Below the pieces are notes generated by a model that saw only the letters and a list, made by a program, of their open reading frames with translations, was not told where the DNA came from and made no database searches. From NCBI RefSeq assembly GCF_021347895.1, contig NC_067113.1, positions 3,764,251 through 3,828,250 on the forward strand: a stretch of DNA of 64,000 nt. Reading direction: 5' to 3'. Below, one piece after another: positions 21,320 through 33,135 of the stretch. Every line of letters starts with the position of its first letter. Position 1 is the stretch's first letter. The DNA comes from Acanthochromis polyacanthus. Its lineage: Eukaryota > Chordata > Actinopteri > Pomacentridae. The translations under genes were made by a program, and so were the position numbers.

Positions 21320-21700
21320 TTCATGTTGGGATTCCTGATGGCCAACGATGAACTATGGCAGAGTGAGTGCTACATATGTATCATCTGTCTTATCATGGAT
21401 GTATCCAATGGTGTGTTGTTCCTTGTTCCCCACCCCCTCTTCTCCTGTCTCTCTCCCTCCCCCACCCACTCTCTCTTTTCTGTACCTCTCAACTCGCTTG
21501 CCAGCAGCAGGTGGGTCCACCCATATAAAAGAGCCGGGTTCTGCTCAAGGTTTCTTCCCATTAAAAGGGAGTCTTTTCTTGCCACTGTCACCTTCAGGCT
21601 TGCTCTGGGGATTCAGGCATATGTGTTCTGTAAATCGTCTTGAGACAATTTGAATTGTAACTGGCACTATAGAAATAAAATTGAATTGAATTGAATTAGA
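21320..21700 (+). mobile_element. L2-type LINE 3' end
   Basis: Contains 'gagccgggttctgctcaagg', 'aaaagggagtcttttcttgc', 'ggcttgctctggggattcagg' and the tail 'aaaattgaattgaattgaatt'. It is the same 3' region as the minus-strand LINE near 60.2-60.5 kb. 5'-truncated, no polymerase domain. Confidence 0.75.
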
Positions 21701-22140
21701 ATTAGAATGTCTTTATTGTCATCATACATGGCATGACGAAAATATAAATAGCTTCCGCTGGACGGTGCACAACAACAAGCAATAAGTAATAAAATATCAA
21801 CATTAAATAATAAAATCAAATGTACACCCCCTGTCGAAAGTTTTCTCATTCATTTGAATGAGAAAGCGTCATAAAACTTTTGACAGGGGGTGTACATCTA
21901 TAACAAAACAATATTAAAACGACAACATCTGCAAAGGAAGCCAGATATATACAATATGGGAGGTAAATGAAATGGAATAAGAACCAGTAGCGTCGGATAA
22001 ATAAGTTAGGAAATTGCACGAAAACAGCAAAAACTGACATTGTGCATTCAGGGAGACAGGTGTTTAGAGTTCAAGAGACTGATGGACCATGGGTAGAAAC
22101 TGTTCCTAAGCTTGTTTGTCTTGCATTTTGAGCATCTCAG
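21701..22140. repeat. Probable LINE-related repeat with a hairpin inserted
   Basis: 'gaatgtctttattgtcatca' followed by 'gactgatggaccatgggtag' and 'ctgttcctaagcttgtt' resembles the 3' part of a common fish LINE. No reading frame is intact. It is interrupted by the 68-bp hairpin at 21825. Confidence 0.4.
21825..21892. mobile_element. 68-bp hairpin MITE with TA target
   Basis: CACCCCCTGTCGAAAGTTTT (left) pairs with AAAACTTTTGACAGGGGGTG (right); between them 'ctcattcatttgaatgag' is also self-complementary. TA dinucleotides flank it (21823-21824, 21893-21894), the Tc1/mariner target. It is little more than two ends joined. Confidence 0.75.
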
Positions 22141-23340
22141 TCTCAGAATTACTATGATCTTGTGATGCATGATGAAATTTATTCTGAATCTTGAAAAAGA
22201 AACCTACATCTGAACAACTTAGTTTGTTCTTTTTGTGAGAATTGTAAAGTTGTGCACCTGCATGTATGGTCTTCTGTACAATACAAGTGCAAGTCTATTT
22301 AGCACTTTGAGTGATGTTTTTATGTTCATTTTTCCCTTATGACTGAAACTCCTGTTTTTTCAGCTGCAACCCTGGTGATGAAACTGCCTCTGGCTGCACG
22401 CCGGAAGAAGCAACATCATCATTTAAGAGAGTATACAATTGTAATTTTATTTAGCTTTACTCATGTCCTAATAATTTGGCAGTGATATTGGTGAGCCTTG
22501 TTACTTACGCATTCACACAGCATGCAGGTTTTTTTCTAGCTTTATGTCCTGCTTTGACTGTTACAGCTGTGTTACCTCCAGTCTTTATGATCTGTTTAAA
22601 ATCTCCGTATTTTTCAAATATTGTAGTTTGATCTTCATTTGTAAAATGTGCCAAATTGATGCTTGTAGACCAGTTCATGCTTGTGACTGGTGATCTTTTG
22701 CCAGCATTGTGTCTTCATGAGAATGCAATCATATCCATGCTCAGAAACTTTGGGCTGATGTACCAAGTTCATAACTTGCTTTGTAAAACTGCTCCTCCCA
22801 TCTGTGGCTGTTCGGTTTAGTCAGGTCAGCCAACAGAAAGAACCCCAGGGTACTTGCTTTGTAGCACAGACTTCAGGAAATGACTGGAAAGCTTGACTGT
22901 AAGAATTTCGAAGACAACCTGGCAAAGAATAGCTGATCAGGAACAAGTGCTGGATTACTTGATTGAGGTCAGGTAAAGAAGGACTGAAACACCCACAGAG
23001 AAGAGAGGGCAGGAGAGAGAAGCTGGGGGAACAGAAAACTCAAAAATACTACTAAATACAATTGTCACAGCCATTGCCATGACATGACTTTGACTTAGAT
23101 TCATTTCTCAAACCTTAACACGAACTACTACATGCCAAACCCTACCGTAACCTTAACTGAAACTTAAGCTTACCCTAATATTAAAGCATGCCTTCACCAT
23201 ATAATTTTAATTTTTTATGAAAACATGATTTTTGCCCCCATAAGGAGAAGTACCCATAATGTGACTATGGAACACGACTTCTCCTCCTTAATTAGTCCCC
23301 TTAGCTCCACCCTCCCCAGGAGCTCATGAATACCTATTTC
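22141..23340. other. No recognisable feature
   Basis: No supported frame, tandem array or inverted repeat. Confidence 0.4.
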
Positions 23341-23740
23341 TTTGTATAGACCTTCCTTTGCTCAGAGGTCCACCTTCTCATTTCCCTCAACCCTAGCATG
23401 CTCTGGAACCCAACAGAACGTTACTTCACATCCCAACCCTATTCTGCACTCGATACTTAGGATATCCATCACTAGGTCAGGACAAGCTTTGCTTTTACCA
23501 GCTCTTAAGGCCTCCCGTGCAGCTGCAGAGTCAGAGCATATTACAGCCTCTTTTGGCTTTTCCCCCTTCACCCGCATTACAGCTCAAATGACTGCCATCA
23601 ACTCTGTGGTGAAAACTGAAGTTTTGTCTGATACTCAGAAACTAAACTTCTGCTCAGGCTGCTCTATATAAATCCCAAACCCTGCTCTACGCCTATCTGG
23701 GTCTCTCGATCTATCTGTGAAAATTAGCATCTTGTCACAC
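23341..23740 (-). pseudogene. LINE-type RNase H domain fragment
   Basis: The minus strand reads, with interruptions, 'AGFGIYIEQPEQ', 'TTELMAVI', 'VICSDSAAAREALRAGK' and 'VTFCWVPEHARVEGNEKVDL'. These are the RNase H motifs (the central Glu and Asp positions and the final WVPxHxGxxGNExxD element) found after the reverse transcriptase in I-type/Jockey-like LINEs. The usual His-x-Gly is His-Ala-Arg here. Stops break the frame at its start, and no reverse transcriptase remains upstream, so this is an isolated fragment. Confidence 0.7.
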
Positions 23741-23750
23741 CTGGCTGATA

Positions 23751-23902
23751 AACTTGCCCCCCTGCGTCAAAGTCCACCCTTAACGTGCTTTTTTTTCCCA
23801 CACTGACCGGCTCGGATAGTCTCAACGAGTGTCCCACAACATACTATGATACGATGACTAAAAAAGCACGTTAGCGTGGACTTTGACACGGGGGGGCAAG
23901 TT
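23751..23902. mobile_element. 152-bp MITE with ~45-bp inverted ends
   Basis: 'aacttgcccccctgcgtcaa' and 'agtccacccttaacgtgctt' on the left match the complement of 'aagcacgttagcgtggact' and 'ttgacacgggggggcaagtt' on the right. Interior ~60 bp, non-coding. Family unknown. Confidence 0.7.
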
Positions 23903-25889
23903 GCCCCATACTTTTCGCTAGCTGAGCTGCTAGCTGAGCTGCAAAGCTGCCTGCCTGGCTAAATACTGGAGCTATGTCGAAAATTCATTTCTCCATCACT
24001 CACATGTATGAAATGACATATGAAAACAGACCCCAGGTTGAAAAAAAACAAAGTTCCCCTTTAAGTTCATGCTACTTCTTGCATTACCATTGAACGTTGT
24101 CTGTGGGGCATGACACTGTGATGCGCTGAGTTGTTCAATATGTAATAGGTCTTCTGGGGCTGTCGACTGACAAGTCAAGTGGTTGCTCCAGCAGCAGCTT
24201 GACACAAATGTCTAAGGTAAGATATGCAGTGAGACAGGAAGTCTGTGCTGTCGACCGAAGCTTGAAAAACTTGTGATTGAGATTTTCAGATGCCTGCTCA
24301 GAAACTTGTTGGTTCTTCCTGTAATGAAAGTAAGTCTGTCATCTTTCCTTGTTCCTTGTCAGTGGTAAAAATAGAAAGTGACAGGGGCGGGAATGGATAA
24401 AGACTACAATGTGGCAGAAATACAGGCAGAGAGACAGGCAGCAAATATAAGCTTTTTTCCCTCCCTTTATTTGAAGGATGTTATTACAAGCAGCAAAAAC
24501 AGGAGGAAATGAAGAGACATTTGCTTATGCCATTATTTTTGTGGAAAAGGATGAGAAAGACATGGATGCAGACATATTAGCATTTATTCATATGATTGTA
24601 TGATTTTATCACCTCATATTATAAACTCCTGTCAAGGTTTAAATGAAATCATTTGGTACAAGTCTCTTTAATTTACATTTTCAAAACCTCATCATGTACT
24701 GTACCTATGATTCAGAATAGTCTCGTTGTTAGAACAAAACTACTGCAGCAGACTTAAGTAGGAGTCGGTCAGACTGATTTTCACCTAAGAATAATTTACG
24801 TTTTCAGTTTCCTCAGCTCCTCTTATGACAGACACACACACACACACACAATTACTTAAAGAGCCCTTGAGTGTGTGGGGAGAGAAAACTCTTTAAGCAG
24901 TTATGGCTTTTCAAGTGTCAATCACAAAAAATGTCGAGGAGGAGGGATGTAAAGAAAACAGGGAGGACATAAGAAAGTCTTCTACGAAAATAACCATAAA
25001 TGAATGAAAATGAGATGAAAAGGAGGAGGAGGAAGAGAGGGAGGAGAAAAGACAACATCACAAAGCCACAAGAGGGAGCTTCCAATGTCAGTCACCACAA
25101 GATGAAAAAGGGAAAAGTGGAAGCAGTAGAGTGTAGCAAGACGTGTTTAACATTCTCTTGCTGTCATTTAAAAGTGTGCGGGATGAATACCTTCCTGCTG
25201 TGTAAGTGTTCGGAGCAGACGAGGAGGAGCAGAAAGGGAAGGGAAGGAGGGCTGAGGAGAAAAATTGGTGGCATTAGAGGGAAAATGGGATTTGCAGCCA
25301 CGAGAGAATCTTCCAGCAGCATTAACTTGTTGGATTGGAAATATGACACAAGGACGTGGCAAAAGATTTACACACACTGCTGCCCACATACTTCTGAGAG
25401 TAACTAATTAAATTAAGCAGTCTATAATATAATTATGTATGTGTATCTTTATGTATGCAGGGTTGCCAACTTACAACAACCAGCTGGAGAGAGATTATGA
25501 TATAGGCTTTTTGGTCATCTGTGTTTGTTAGTTGTGGTGTGGTGAGTGGAAATTTCCCATTAAAATGGAGATGTAACCAACCTCACTCTTTCATATGTTT
25601 ATTCAATAGAAACCCTATCTGGATGAAGAGATTCCACTAGAAGCTGATGAGATAGCAAGATTTATGAGTCTTTAAGTAGCTGATGAGGATAATCTGTGGT
25701 GTATTTTAGAGGAAAATAATAACATTCATGAACCATGACCTCCTACAACAATAAACCAAATAATTACAGTAAGTCATCCACACTGAATAACCAGAGGTCC
25801 CTACCTACACAATACAACCCATAGAAGCATAATATAGAAGATTTATTTTGCTTCCAGATTATTTTCTGTTGCGGCTCAGTAGAAAGCTC
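23903..25889. other. No recognisable feature
   Basis: Contains a short (CA)n near 24832 and a purine-rich region at 25000-25300 whose 135-codon frame is Lys/Arg/Glu-rich low complexity. Nothing else supported. Confidence 0.4.
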
Positions 25890-27392
25890 TAGGCTATGAG
25901 CCAGAACCCCAAATTTCACCTATCGGTACCATTCAGATGGAGTAAGCCTCACTGTGATTTTTAGCAAGATATGTATCCCTAGAGATGAAAAAATTGTGAT
26001 AGCCTTGTATAACTCTCTGTCATCACTGTGTTATCACCCTAAATGTATATGCGGGGCGCTCCGATTTGAAAATTCGAAATTCACTAGAATTTTTTAAAAT
26101 TCGGTTTTTGGTCACAATATGGGCTCAGTATGTTAAAATTAGAATAAAAACATATAAAGAAGAAAAATATATCACATTTATGCAATACTTTTGCCACATA
26201 ACATAAAAAATATGCTAAATTTGGTGAAAAATGGTTGCGGAAACGCTTCGAGTTCTGAAAAGCAACTGAATATTTTGCTAAAAATTGTACAAACCAGGGC
26301 ATGCACAGCATCAACTAAGATGAAAAACTTCGATCGTATGCAATCAAAAAGTGTGACACTAAGATTTTGCCAATGACAACCAGAGATATAGTTGCCACTG
26401 AAGCCCATTACCATGCTTCCTGCTACAGAGACTATACAAGGCCAACACCGGTGTCTGATTCATTTGGAGAGACTGGTATTTCCGAACATGATGAAATTTG
26501 GCAAAAGACAGACGAATCTAATGCAGAACTGTTTCATTATATAAGAAATGATATTATCCCCAACAAGCAAGTTGTTGGGTTACAACACTTGCAGACAAAC
26601 TGCAAGCCATCATGTCTTCTAGAGGCATCCTTGACATGACAGAATCTATGAGGAAACACTTCAGTCGAAAACTGGAGTAGGAATTCGGATCCAGTATTCA
26701 TATTTTTCCTGACATGACAGGAAAACTCATTGTTGTTCTAGATTGTTTGTCCATGCAAGACATGATGAGATCGTATTGCAACATGGAAAGGGAGCTACAA
26801 ATATGGAAAAAAAGTCCATAAATATCTTGAAGCTCATTGACCAGTGTGCGTCACATCTGAGAACGACAATAAAAGATGACTAAAAACCAATGATCTGGCC
26901 ATACCACTCATCTGATGTAGAGAAGGGCACCTTCACGGTACCAGAGCATCTTCAACGATTTCTGGTTGGTCTACTAACTGGCAATCCAGAACACAAAAGT
27001 CCATCTTGGAGAGTAAATATGCTTGTTCAGTCCTTCAGTCAACCTTCGGCAACCGTTTTTCTACAAATTTAGCATATTCTTTATGTTATATGGCAAAAGT
27101 ATTGCATAAATGTGATATACTTTTTCCTCTTTATATGTTTTTATTCTAATTTTAACATACTGAGCCCATATTGTGACCAAAAACCAAATTTGAAGAAATT
27201 CTAGTGAATTTCGAATTTCATATAAATCGGAGCGCCCCGTGTATACATTTAGGGTGATAACTCAGTGATGGCCGAGAGTTATACAAGGCTATCACAACTT
27301 TTTCATCTCTAGGGATATATATCTTGCTAAAAATCACAGTGAGGCTTACTCCATCTGAATGGTACCGACCACCTTGCTTGGCTCATAGCCTA
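25890..27392 (+). mobile_element. 1.5-kb element with ~350-bp terminal inverted repeats
   Basis: The left arm (25890 to about 26245) and right arm (about 27025 to 27392) are imperfect reverse complements throughout: 'taggctatgagcca', 'atggagtaagcctcactgtg', 'gatagccttgtataactctc', 'ttatcaccctaaatgtat', 'ggggcgctccgat', 'ttatgcaatacttttgccac'. The interior holds a decayed ORF that is not a recognisable transposase. No clear target duplication was found, so the outer limits are approximate. Confidence 0.75.
26367..26900 (+). pseudogene. Decayed internal ORF of the long-inverted-repeat element
   Basis: A 90-codon frame contains 'DIVATEAHYHASCYRDYTR' and 'ELFHYIRNDIIPNKQVV'; after a stop, further frames give 'ESMRKHFSRKL' and 'GKLIVVLDCLSMQDMMRSY'. 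The succession EAHYHxxCYxDYTR, then a helix-rich stretch, then RKHxRRxLE resembles, from memory, an uncharacterised protein family repeated in fish and amphioxus genomes. No catalytic triad of a known transposase is visible. The His/Cys spacing in AHYHxxCY suggests a metal-binding site, but this is inference. Stops and frameshifts show it is dead. Confidence 0.5.
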
Positions 27393-30300
27393 CTCACTTC
27401 ATTCATCACTTTCATTATCATGCTAATAACTTGTTTGTATAATTACTATTAATTGAATTTTAGATTTTCTTAGCCATATATATTAAAGGTTAATCTAACC
27501 TCATTTTATTAATAAAACACTGACTATTGTTATTTACTTGAAACATTACACAATTAGCATCATATGCAAAGGTGATGTTATTCACAGTAATGATACTACA
27601 GCAAATTTTGTCAAATAAAAAAAAAACTAAAAAAAATCCTTATGACACTAAACGATTACTTTATGGTATTTTTAACTTAGAGTAAATGGACTGGATTTTT
27701 GAAACTATAAATTGTGACTATATGTGACAGATAACCTGTCTGAGGTGTGGAAAAGTGCACAATGTCATTTGTAGTTGAACGTAGCTTGATCCTGTCTCGC
27801 TGTCAGGGATCATTTAGAATTGTAAATAATTAATGAAGTTGCTGCTTTTGTTCAATGTGCAAATGTAAAAAGCAACTCTATCAATGTGGAGACTCTCTGC
27901 TGTACAATACTGCAGGGATTTTAGAAGAAAGGAGTCCTGCTGTAAGCAACAAATTAAACTGGCTCATGTTAACATTTTAGCAAAACCTACATTATATTCA
28001 GTGGAAGGAGGAGACATTATTACCGAGCTCCTTTGATCTGTTCCAGACTCTCTCTTAATCACACTGAAAGAGAATTTTTGTGGTAATTTTAATTTGCAAT
28101 TGGTGTAGAAATGTAAAGTGAATGATTCCATGTAAAGCTGCACAAACTGTCTTTTTCTGCTCTCTCTAAATGACTCTGTCATTGTTTCTCTCTCTGGTGT
28201 CCATGATGTGCAGGTGAAGGAGAAATTGTCCGTGACACTGACTTTCTTTAAAAGTATTTTATTAAAAGAAAGAGCAGCATCAGTACAGACAGAACCTGCC
28301 TGGAAGGAGCCCGCCAATTGAATCCTCCTTGCTAGACAATGACCAGCAATCAGGTTTTATATGTTTTCAACATATAGGAGGGGTTAAAACAAATGGTTCT
28401 TTATTGCCTACCATATGGGGAAAGCAGCGAGCATCCCCAAACAAACCCCCTTGTCTACAACAGCTGAAGAATCCCTAAATCAGTGTTTTGGACAGAGGAA
28501 CCCCCATAAAAACACCCCCAGCAGGGCTCTGTAAAAAGGAGAACACTTTCCCCTGGCATGGGTTGAATATAATGCAGGTTCCATCTGTGGTCAGAGACAC
28601 CAGAGCAAACACTACATGTAACAAGCAACTTATATCAGATACTAGAACAAACAAAACAGATTCAATTCTACTAACTTATTAAGTAATGCATGTAACAGAT
28701 CAGATACCACAACTCACAAAATGTTATGACAATCCATCTGACTGCTCTGAGGATCTCATTGTATCAAAACTGGCGGACCAGCTTACTAACAGTAAGATGT
28801 GCCACATATTACCTGCTGTTACAAAGCAGCATTTCTCTTGGTGCATTAATAGCATTGAGGAAGCTTTTTTTTTTGTCATTGCCCTGATTACAATGACTTT
28901 CATAATAAATACCCTATTCTTAAACCAATCATCATGAGTCTGATTTACATAGAAATTACATTTAAATCACATTGACTGACCTGATGGCACAGTTGTTAAA
29001 TCTACAAACTACGTTCACCCAGCAGGTTATGATTGGACTGATTGGTTTGGTTGTGTAAATACATGCTCCATTTTCAGTGCATGACATGTTTCCTATTGCT
29101 GAATACTGACACCCTTCAATCAGTCATATGAATCTTGGGGCAAAACACTGAAGACATTTGCACAACCGGGTGATCAGACACCCTGTCTGACAGCTCATCA
29201 GCTGATCAATCAGCTAACCTTTAACAGAAGATCATCAATCATTCTTAAGCAACTCAATGAAGCGCCCTTTGTAATCTGACACCTCGCACACTTCTGATCA
29301 TTCCTGCTGTCTATTTCCTCCTCTACCTGTTCACAGGATACTACCACTTCTGAATTTCTTATTTTATGATTTGCTTCAATTTCACTGAATGATATTTTCT
29401 TAGATTCTTGCTTGAGAGCAGCCTTTTCCTTCCAAACGATGGTTTATCTTTGCGATAAAAGGCCCAAAAGCTCTTTGAAAATTGCTATCAATCCAATCTG
29501 AGATCATTTAAATTCCATTCTTCAGAACAATATAGAGCTTTTACACAAGTACAATGAGCTTGTATTTTCATTTTCTTAACCTAATATTCAACGTACATGC
29601 CACTGACATGTACAATTAAACTGCAGACGTCAATAAGAAAAGCAATCAATTCTGAGGAACTTATGGAAATTAACTTTTAAAGGGTCTGTGCTTTATCCCT
29701 GCTTATGGACTAGAAGTGGATGTGTGAAAGTAATGAAGTTAGATTCTCTGGAGGAAATCTCTGCTCAGGAAGAATATGAATGCCTCTACTGCTTAAGCAG
29801 CTGCTATTAGGGTGGTCTACAGTAAGGAAATTAACCTCTGAAACCTCATGGGAGTCATTCTTGTAATGGATGTAAATGCCTTTCCCTGTTATGGAGCCAC
29901 TGCTTGTGTTCTAAGTCCATTAAGGGTTAAAACATGATGAAAATGTGGATTTGGACATGAACTTTAATTTTAATGCTGCTAGTGCCTCATTATTCATGTA
30001 CTATTGACCTTTAACATTTTTATGGAAGTGTGTCTCCTAAACCCTGTCCTGGCATAAAATACATCATCAGCATGTTTACAGCTTTTGTGATTCATGTATA
30101 GGTATATTGTATGTTACATAAATGTTTGTCATGTCAGAAAGTCTGTATCTGGAAACAGCTAACCTAATATTCATTTTAATGCACTATTTCATTTATTCCT
30201 GACTTTGAGTATAAACAGAGAGGCCATAACATAAAATCCACTGGTCTTATATTGTGCAAGTTCCCTCGAGCAACTGTTATGAAGTATATGACACTGACAT

Positions 30301-30425
30301 GTCACTGGATTCTTTGGGTGGAATGTGGGCATTCCAACTATCGACATTTTTCCGCTGCATCTTGAAGACGGTCGATCAGATTGGGATCTGGGGAGTTTGG
30401 GTCAATATCTTGGCTTGTGTGTTCC
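27393..30425. other. No recognisable feature
   Basis: Long AT-rich stretch. The 117-codon minus-strand frame at 27964-28317 and smaller frames carry no motif. No repeat structure was seen. Confidence 0.4.
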
Positions 30426-30429
30426 TTAA

Positions 30430-30959
30430 AGGCATTAGAGGGGATTTAATTTCCTACGACTTTGAACGTAGCATGCGCATGCGCACATACAACCTCTCTC
30501 TCACCCCCCCTCTAACCTCCCCCCTCTTAACATTTACGAAGAAACGCCCCCCTCCAGAAACTTGCGTAGCACTCGTGAAGTTGTCTTTTATGGCTGGATC
30601 CCCCTGGATCTTTATCTGCCATTATGTAAATAAAGATGAGCAAAACAAGTCGCCAGCTAACTACGAAGCTATACCAAAGCAACACATACAGAAAACACGT
30701 AAGTCCAAGGCGTACGTAATCTACGTAACTAGGCCTGAGCCGGAAGATTTTTGATTGACAGGAAAGGGAGTAAAGCAAGCACCTCGTTCTGAGCGCGTTG
30801 ATTGGCTAATGTTTTTCAGGTCCTGCCATGTCCACAGTTATTTTTTTTAATTTTTAATTTTTTTAGAAACCATACATACAAGTCCACTAAAGGTCAGTAT
30901 ATTCATTTTATGTGAATCAGACAAATTAAACAACAAAAAAAACATCCTCCATAATGCCT
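30430..30959. mobile_element. 530-bp TTAA-flanked MITE (Kolobok-like or piggyBac-like)
   Basis: TTAA occurs on both sides (30426-30429 and 30960-30963). The ends are inverted: AGGCATTAGAGGGGAT on the left and AGGCATTATGGAGGAT read from the right. The interior is CpG-containing, with 'gcatgcgcatgcgcac' (30471-30486) and an open frame beginning MAGSPWIFICHYVNK (about 30590) that has no recognisable domain. The AGGC terminus suits Kolobok better than piggyBac. Confidence 0.7.
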
Positions 30960-30963
30960 TTAA

Positions 30964-31309
30964 GCCTTCCTGAGCAGTTTCTAAGTGGAGGTAAGGTTTC
31001 ACTTTATCTGCCTGTGACTGTAATGTTGTGGTAGACCAGTGTATGTGATAAAACTATTTGTACTTGTTTGTGCGTGGCTTTCTCTTTTACTTTCTGTTCC
31101 TGACTAACCACACAGAGCTGAAATGGTTCTGCTGTATCTTCTCTGTTTACATGCACTGAATTTATCATACAGTTGTTCTCATTTACATGTTTTTCTGTTT
31201 CTGCCATTAGCAGTTCATACTGATGTCGAATATAATCATGGCTCTATGTTAATCAGCTGTAGTGGATGTAAAATCAATATATTACTGTTGCTGCATCAAC
31301 TGACAAAAC
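30964..31309. other. No recognisable feature
   Basis: AT-rich, no supported frame or repeat. Confidence 0.4.
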
Positions 31310-32430
31310 TGAACTTAGGGGGAAACTAAACTAAACCAAATTCTCTACAAAAATTCACAACTAGCTTAAAATTGGAAACCTACAAAACTCAGGCAGAGTT
31401 AACTAAACTAACAGAGTACTCACAAGAATAAAGAACTAAAAACAAACAGGGAAGACAGGCTCAGGAAATCCAGGGTCCGGGTGAGTGAAATCGGAGCTGA
31501 GCTGGCAGCAGTCAAGGCAAGCAAGAACCAATGGCTTTGGAAACAGAAGGCTGGAAACAGAGCAGGGATCTGATCTAGATTACAGGAAGTGGAAGAAGTC
31601 AATTTGCAGCTGTGGAAGTCTGGAGACAAAACAGGGACCGCTGGGAATCCTGGGAAAAAAACTGAGTCGATGTGGGGGATCTGGCAGTCTATAATCTGGT
31701 GGGGAGTGACTGAACTAGGTTTATAAAGGAAGAGGTGATATTGTAAGAGGTGTGCTAACTACTACAGCTGTCTCCACCTGCTGCAATCAGCCAACACGGT
31801 CTCACGGGGATTCGTGAAACTGTCACGTCAGTTTTTGTTTCGGTTTCGTGCGCACCAACACGATGTCGTCATGTTTTTCGTGCCGCTCACCACGAGCGAA
31901 ACCCGCTGTGGTAATCAGCGAAACCCGCTGTGGTAATCACATCTGAAAGTGGTTTATACCGGCAGATTCATGACGATCTAAGCTGTTCATTGGCGTTTGC
32001 GGCCGCCGCCGCGGCCGCTGCTGCGGCCGGATATCTGGCGGCCGCAATGGCGGCGGCGGCCGCAAACGCCGATGGACAGCTTAAATCGTCATGAATCCGC
32101 CGAATTTGCATAGGAATTTAAAGAATGTCTGGCGGCCGCAGAGGCGGCCGCAAACACCAATGGACAGCTTAGATCGTCATGAATCCGCCGGTATAAACCA
32201 CTTTCAGATGTGATTACCACAGCGGGTTTCGCTCGTGGTGAGCGGCACGAAAAACATGACGACATCGTGTTGGTGCGCACGAAACCGAAACAAAAACTGA
32301 CGTGACAGTTTCACGAATCCCCGTGAGACCGGGCTGAATCAGCAGACTGCAGGCAGGTGGAGGATACAGAGGAGCAGACAGACAGGAGGTAGAAAGAGGG
32401 AGAAGGACAGGGTCTGGGGTAGAGATCATA
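31310..32430. repeat. Unidentified dispersed repeat carrying foldback B
   Basis: The flanks 31310-31784 and 32344-32430 together form one purine-rich stretch ('aaacaggg', 'ggaatcctggg', 'gcaggtggaggatacagagg') similar in style to 640-1345. Foldback B splits it. No domain. Confidence 0.35.
31792..32336. mobile_element. Foldback-type MITE, copy B (545 bp), long-palindrome form
   Basis: Ends CAACACGGTCTCACGGGGAT and, from the right, CAGCCCGGTCTCACGGGGAT. The target duplication AATCAGC is at 31785-31791 and 32337-32343. Here the inverted arms extend ~210 bp each, through 'cgaaacccgctgtggtaatc', 'gtggtttataccggc' and 'tcatgacgatctaagctg'. The centre is a dense GGC/GCC tract with six GCGGCCGC octamers (about 31997-32150). 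Part of the left arm ('agcgaaacccgctgtggtaatc') is tandemly duplicated. Non-coding. Confidence 0.88.
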
Positions 32431-32559
32431 ACAAATGCTCAACTAAGTAAACAGGTTCAGGATTACAAACTAACAAACTGAATTCTCTCTGCTGTCGAAG
32501 TGAAGTTCATCAAAGCTGGCTCACGTTAATGCTCAAGTGCTCAAGCAGTAAACACATCT

Positions 32560-33135
32560 AACATCAACTGGGAGAAGACTGTATGGATTACATCACCTGG
32601 TGGAACCCCTGCAAAGAAACCACTACTGAGGAAGACCAAGAAAAAGAAGAAATCTGCTTAGACAAATAAATACAGGGGATGGACATTTGACCAGTGTCAA
32701 TTTGGACTTTGACATGTGGATAATTGCAAATGTTACATTTTTGATTCCACCCGCTTTGTCTTAGTGGGACACAGAGAAGGAGAGCAGATGGTATCTGCAT
32801 GTGTGGCTCACACCATGAAGTGTGGAGGAGGAGCTGTGATGCTGTATGGGGGCTCTGTTGGAGATTTATTCAGAATTAATTATTTAACCTCCAATGCTAT
32901 CAGGAAAATATTTTTTTAAAGAACTAAACAAGTGCTTAACATTTGTGAGAACTCCATCAAGGTTTACAAAATGGGTTAAAACAATACCAAGTGTTATCAA
33001 AGCTGTTGCTTACTACATAACACCATATGCATTAGTTCATAGTATGTCTTCAGTATTGTTCTATATTGTCGAAAATAGCAAAAATAATGGAATGATTAAG
33101 CAGTTGTGTCCAAAGATCTGACTGGTAATGCATAT
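32560..33135 (+). pseudogene. Tc1-like transposase 3' remnant plus right terminal repeat
   Basis: 'EGEQMVSACVAHTMKCGGGAV' is split across 32780-32840 and corresponds to the conserved Tc1 stretch after the first catalytic Asp; 'GDLFRINYLT' follows. The rest of the catalytic domain is missing. 32990-33135 ('ttactacataacaccatatg', 'tgtcttcagtattgttctat', 'aaaatagcaaaaataatgg') matches the right terminal repeat of a common fish Tc1 family. Heavily degraded. Confidence 0.65.

Noticed and set aside
25000..25407. 135-codon Lys/Arg-rich frame
   Set aside because: Low-complexity purine-rich DNA with opposing frames of the same length; no conserved motif.
27964..28317. 117-codon minus-strand frame as a host exon
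   Set aside because: No recognisable domain and no convincing splice sites; chance frame cannot be excluded.
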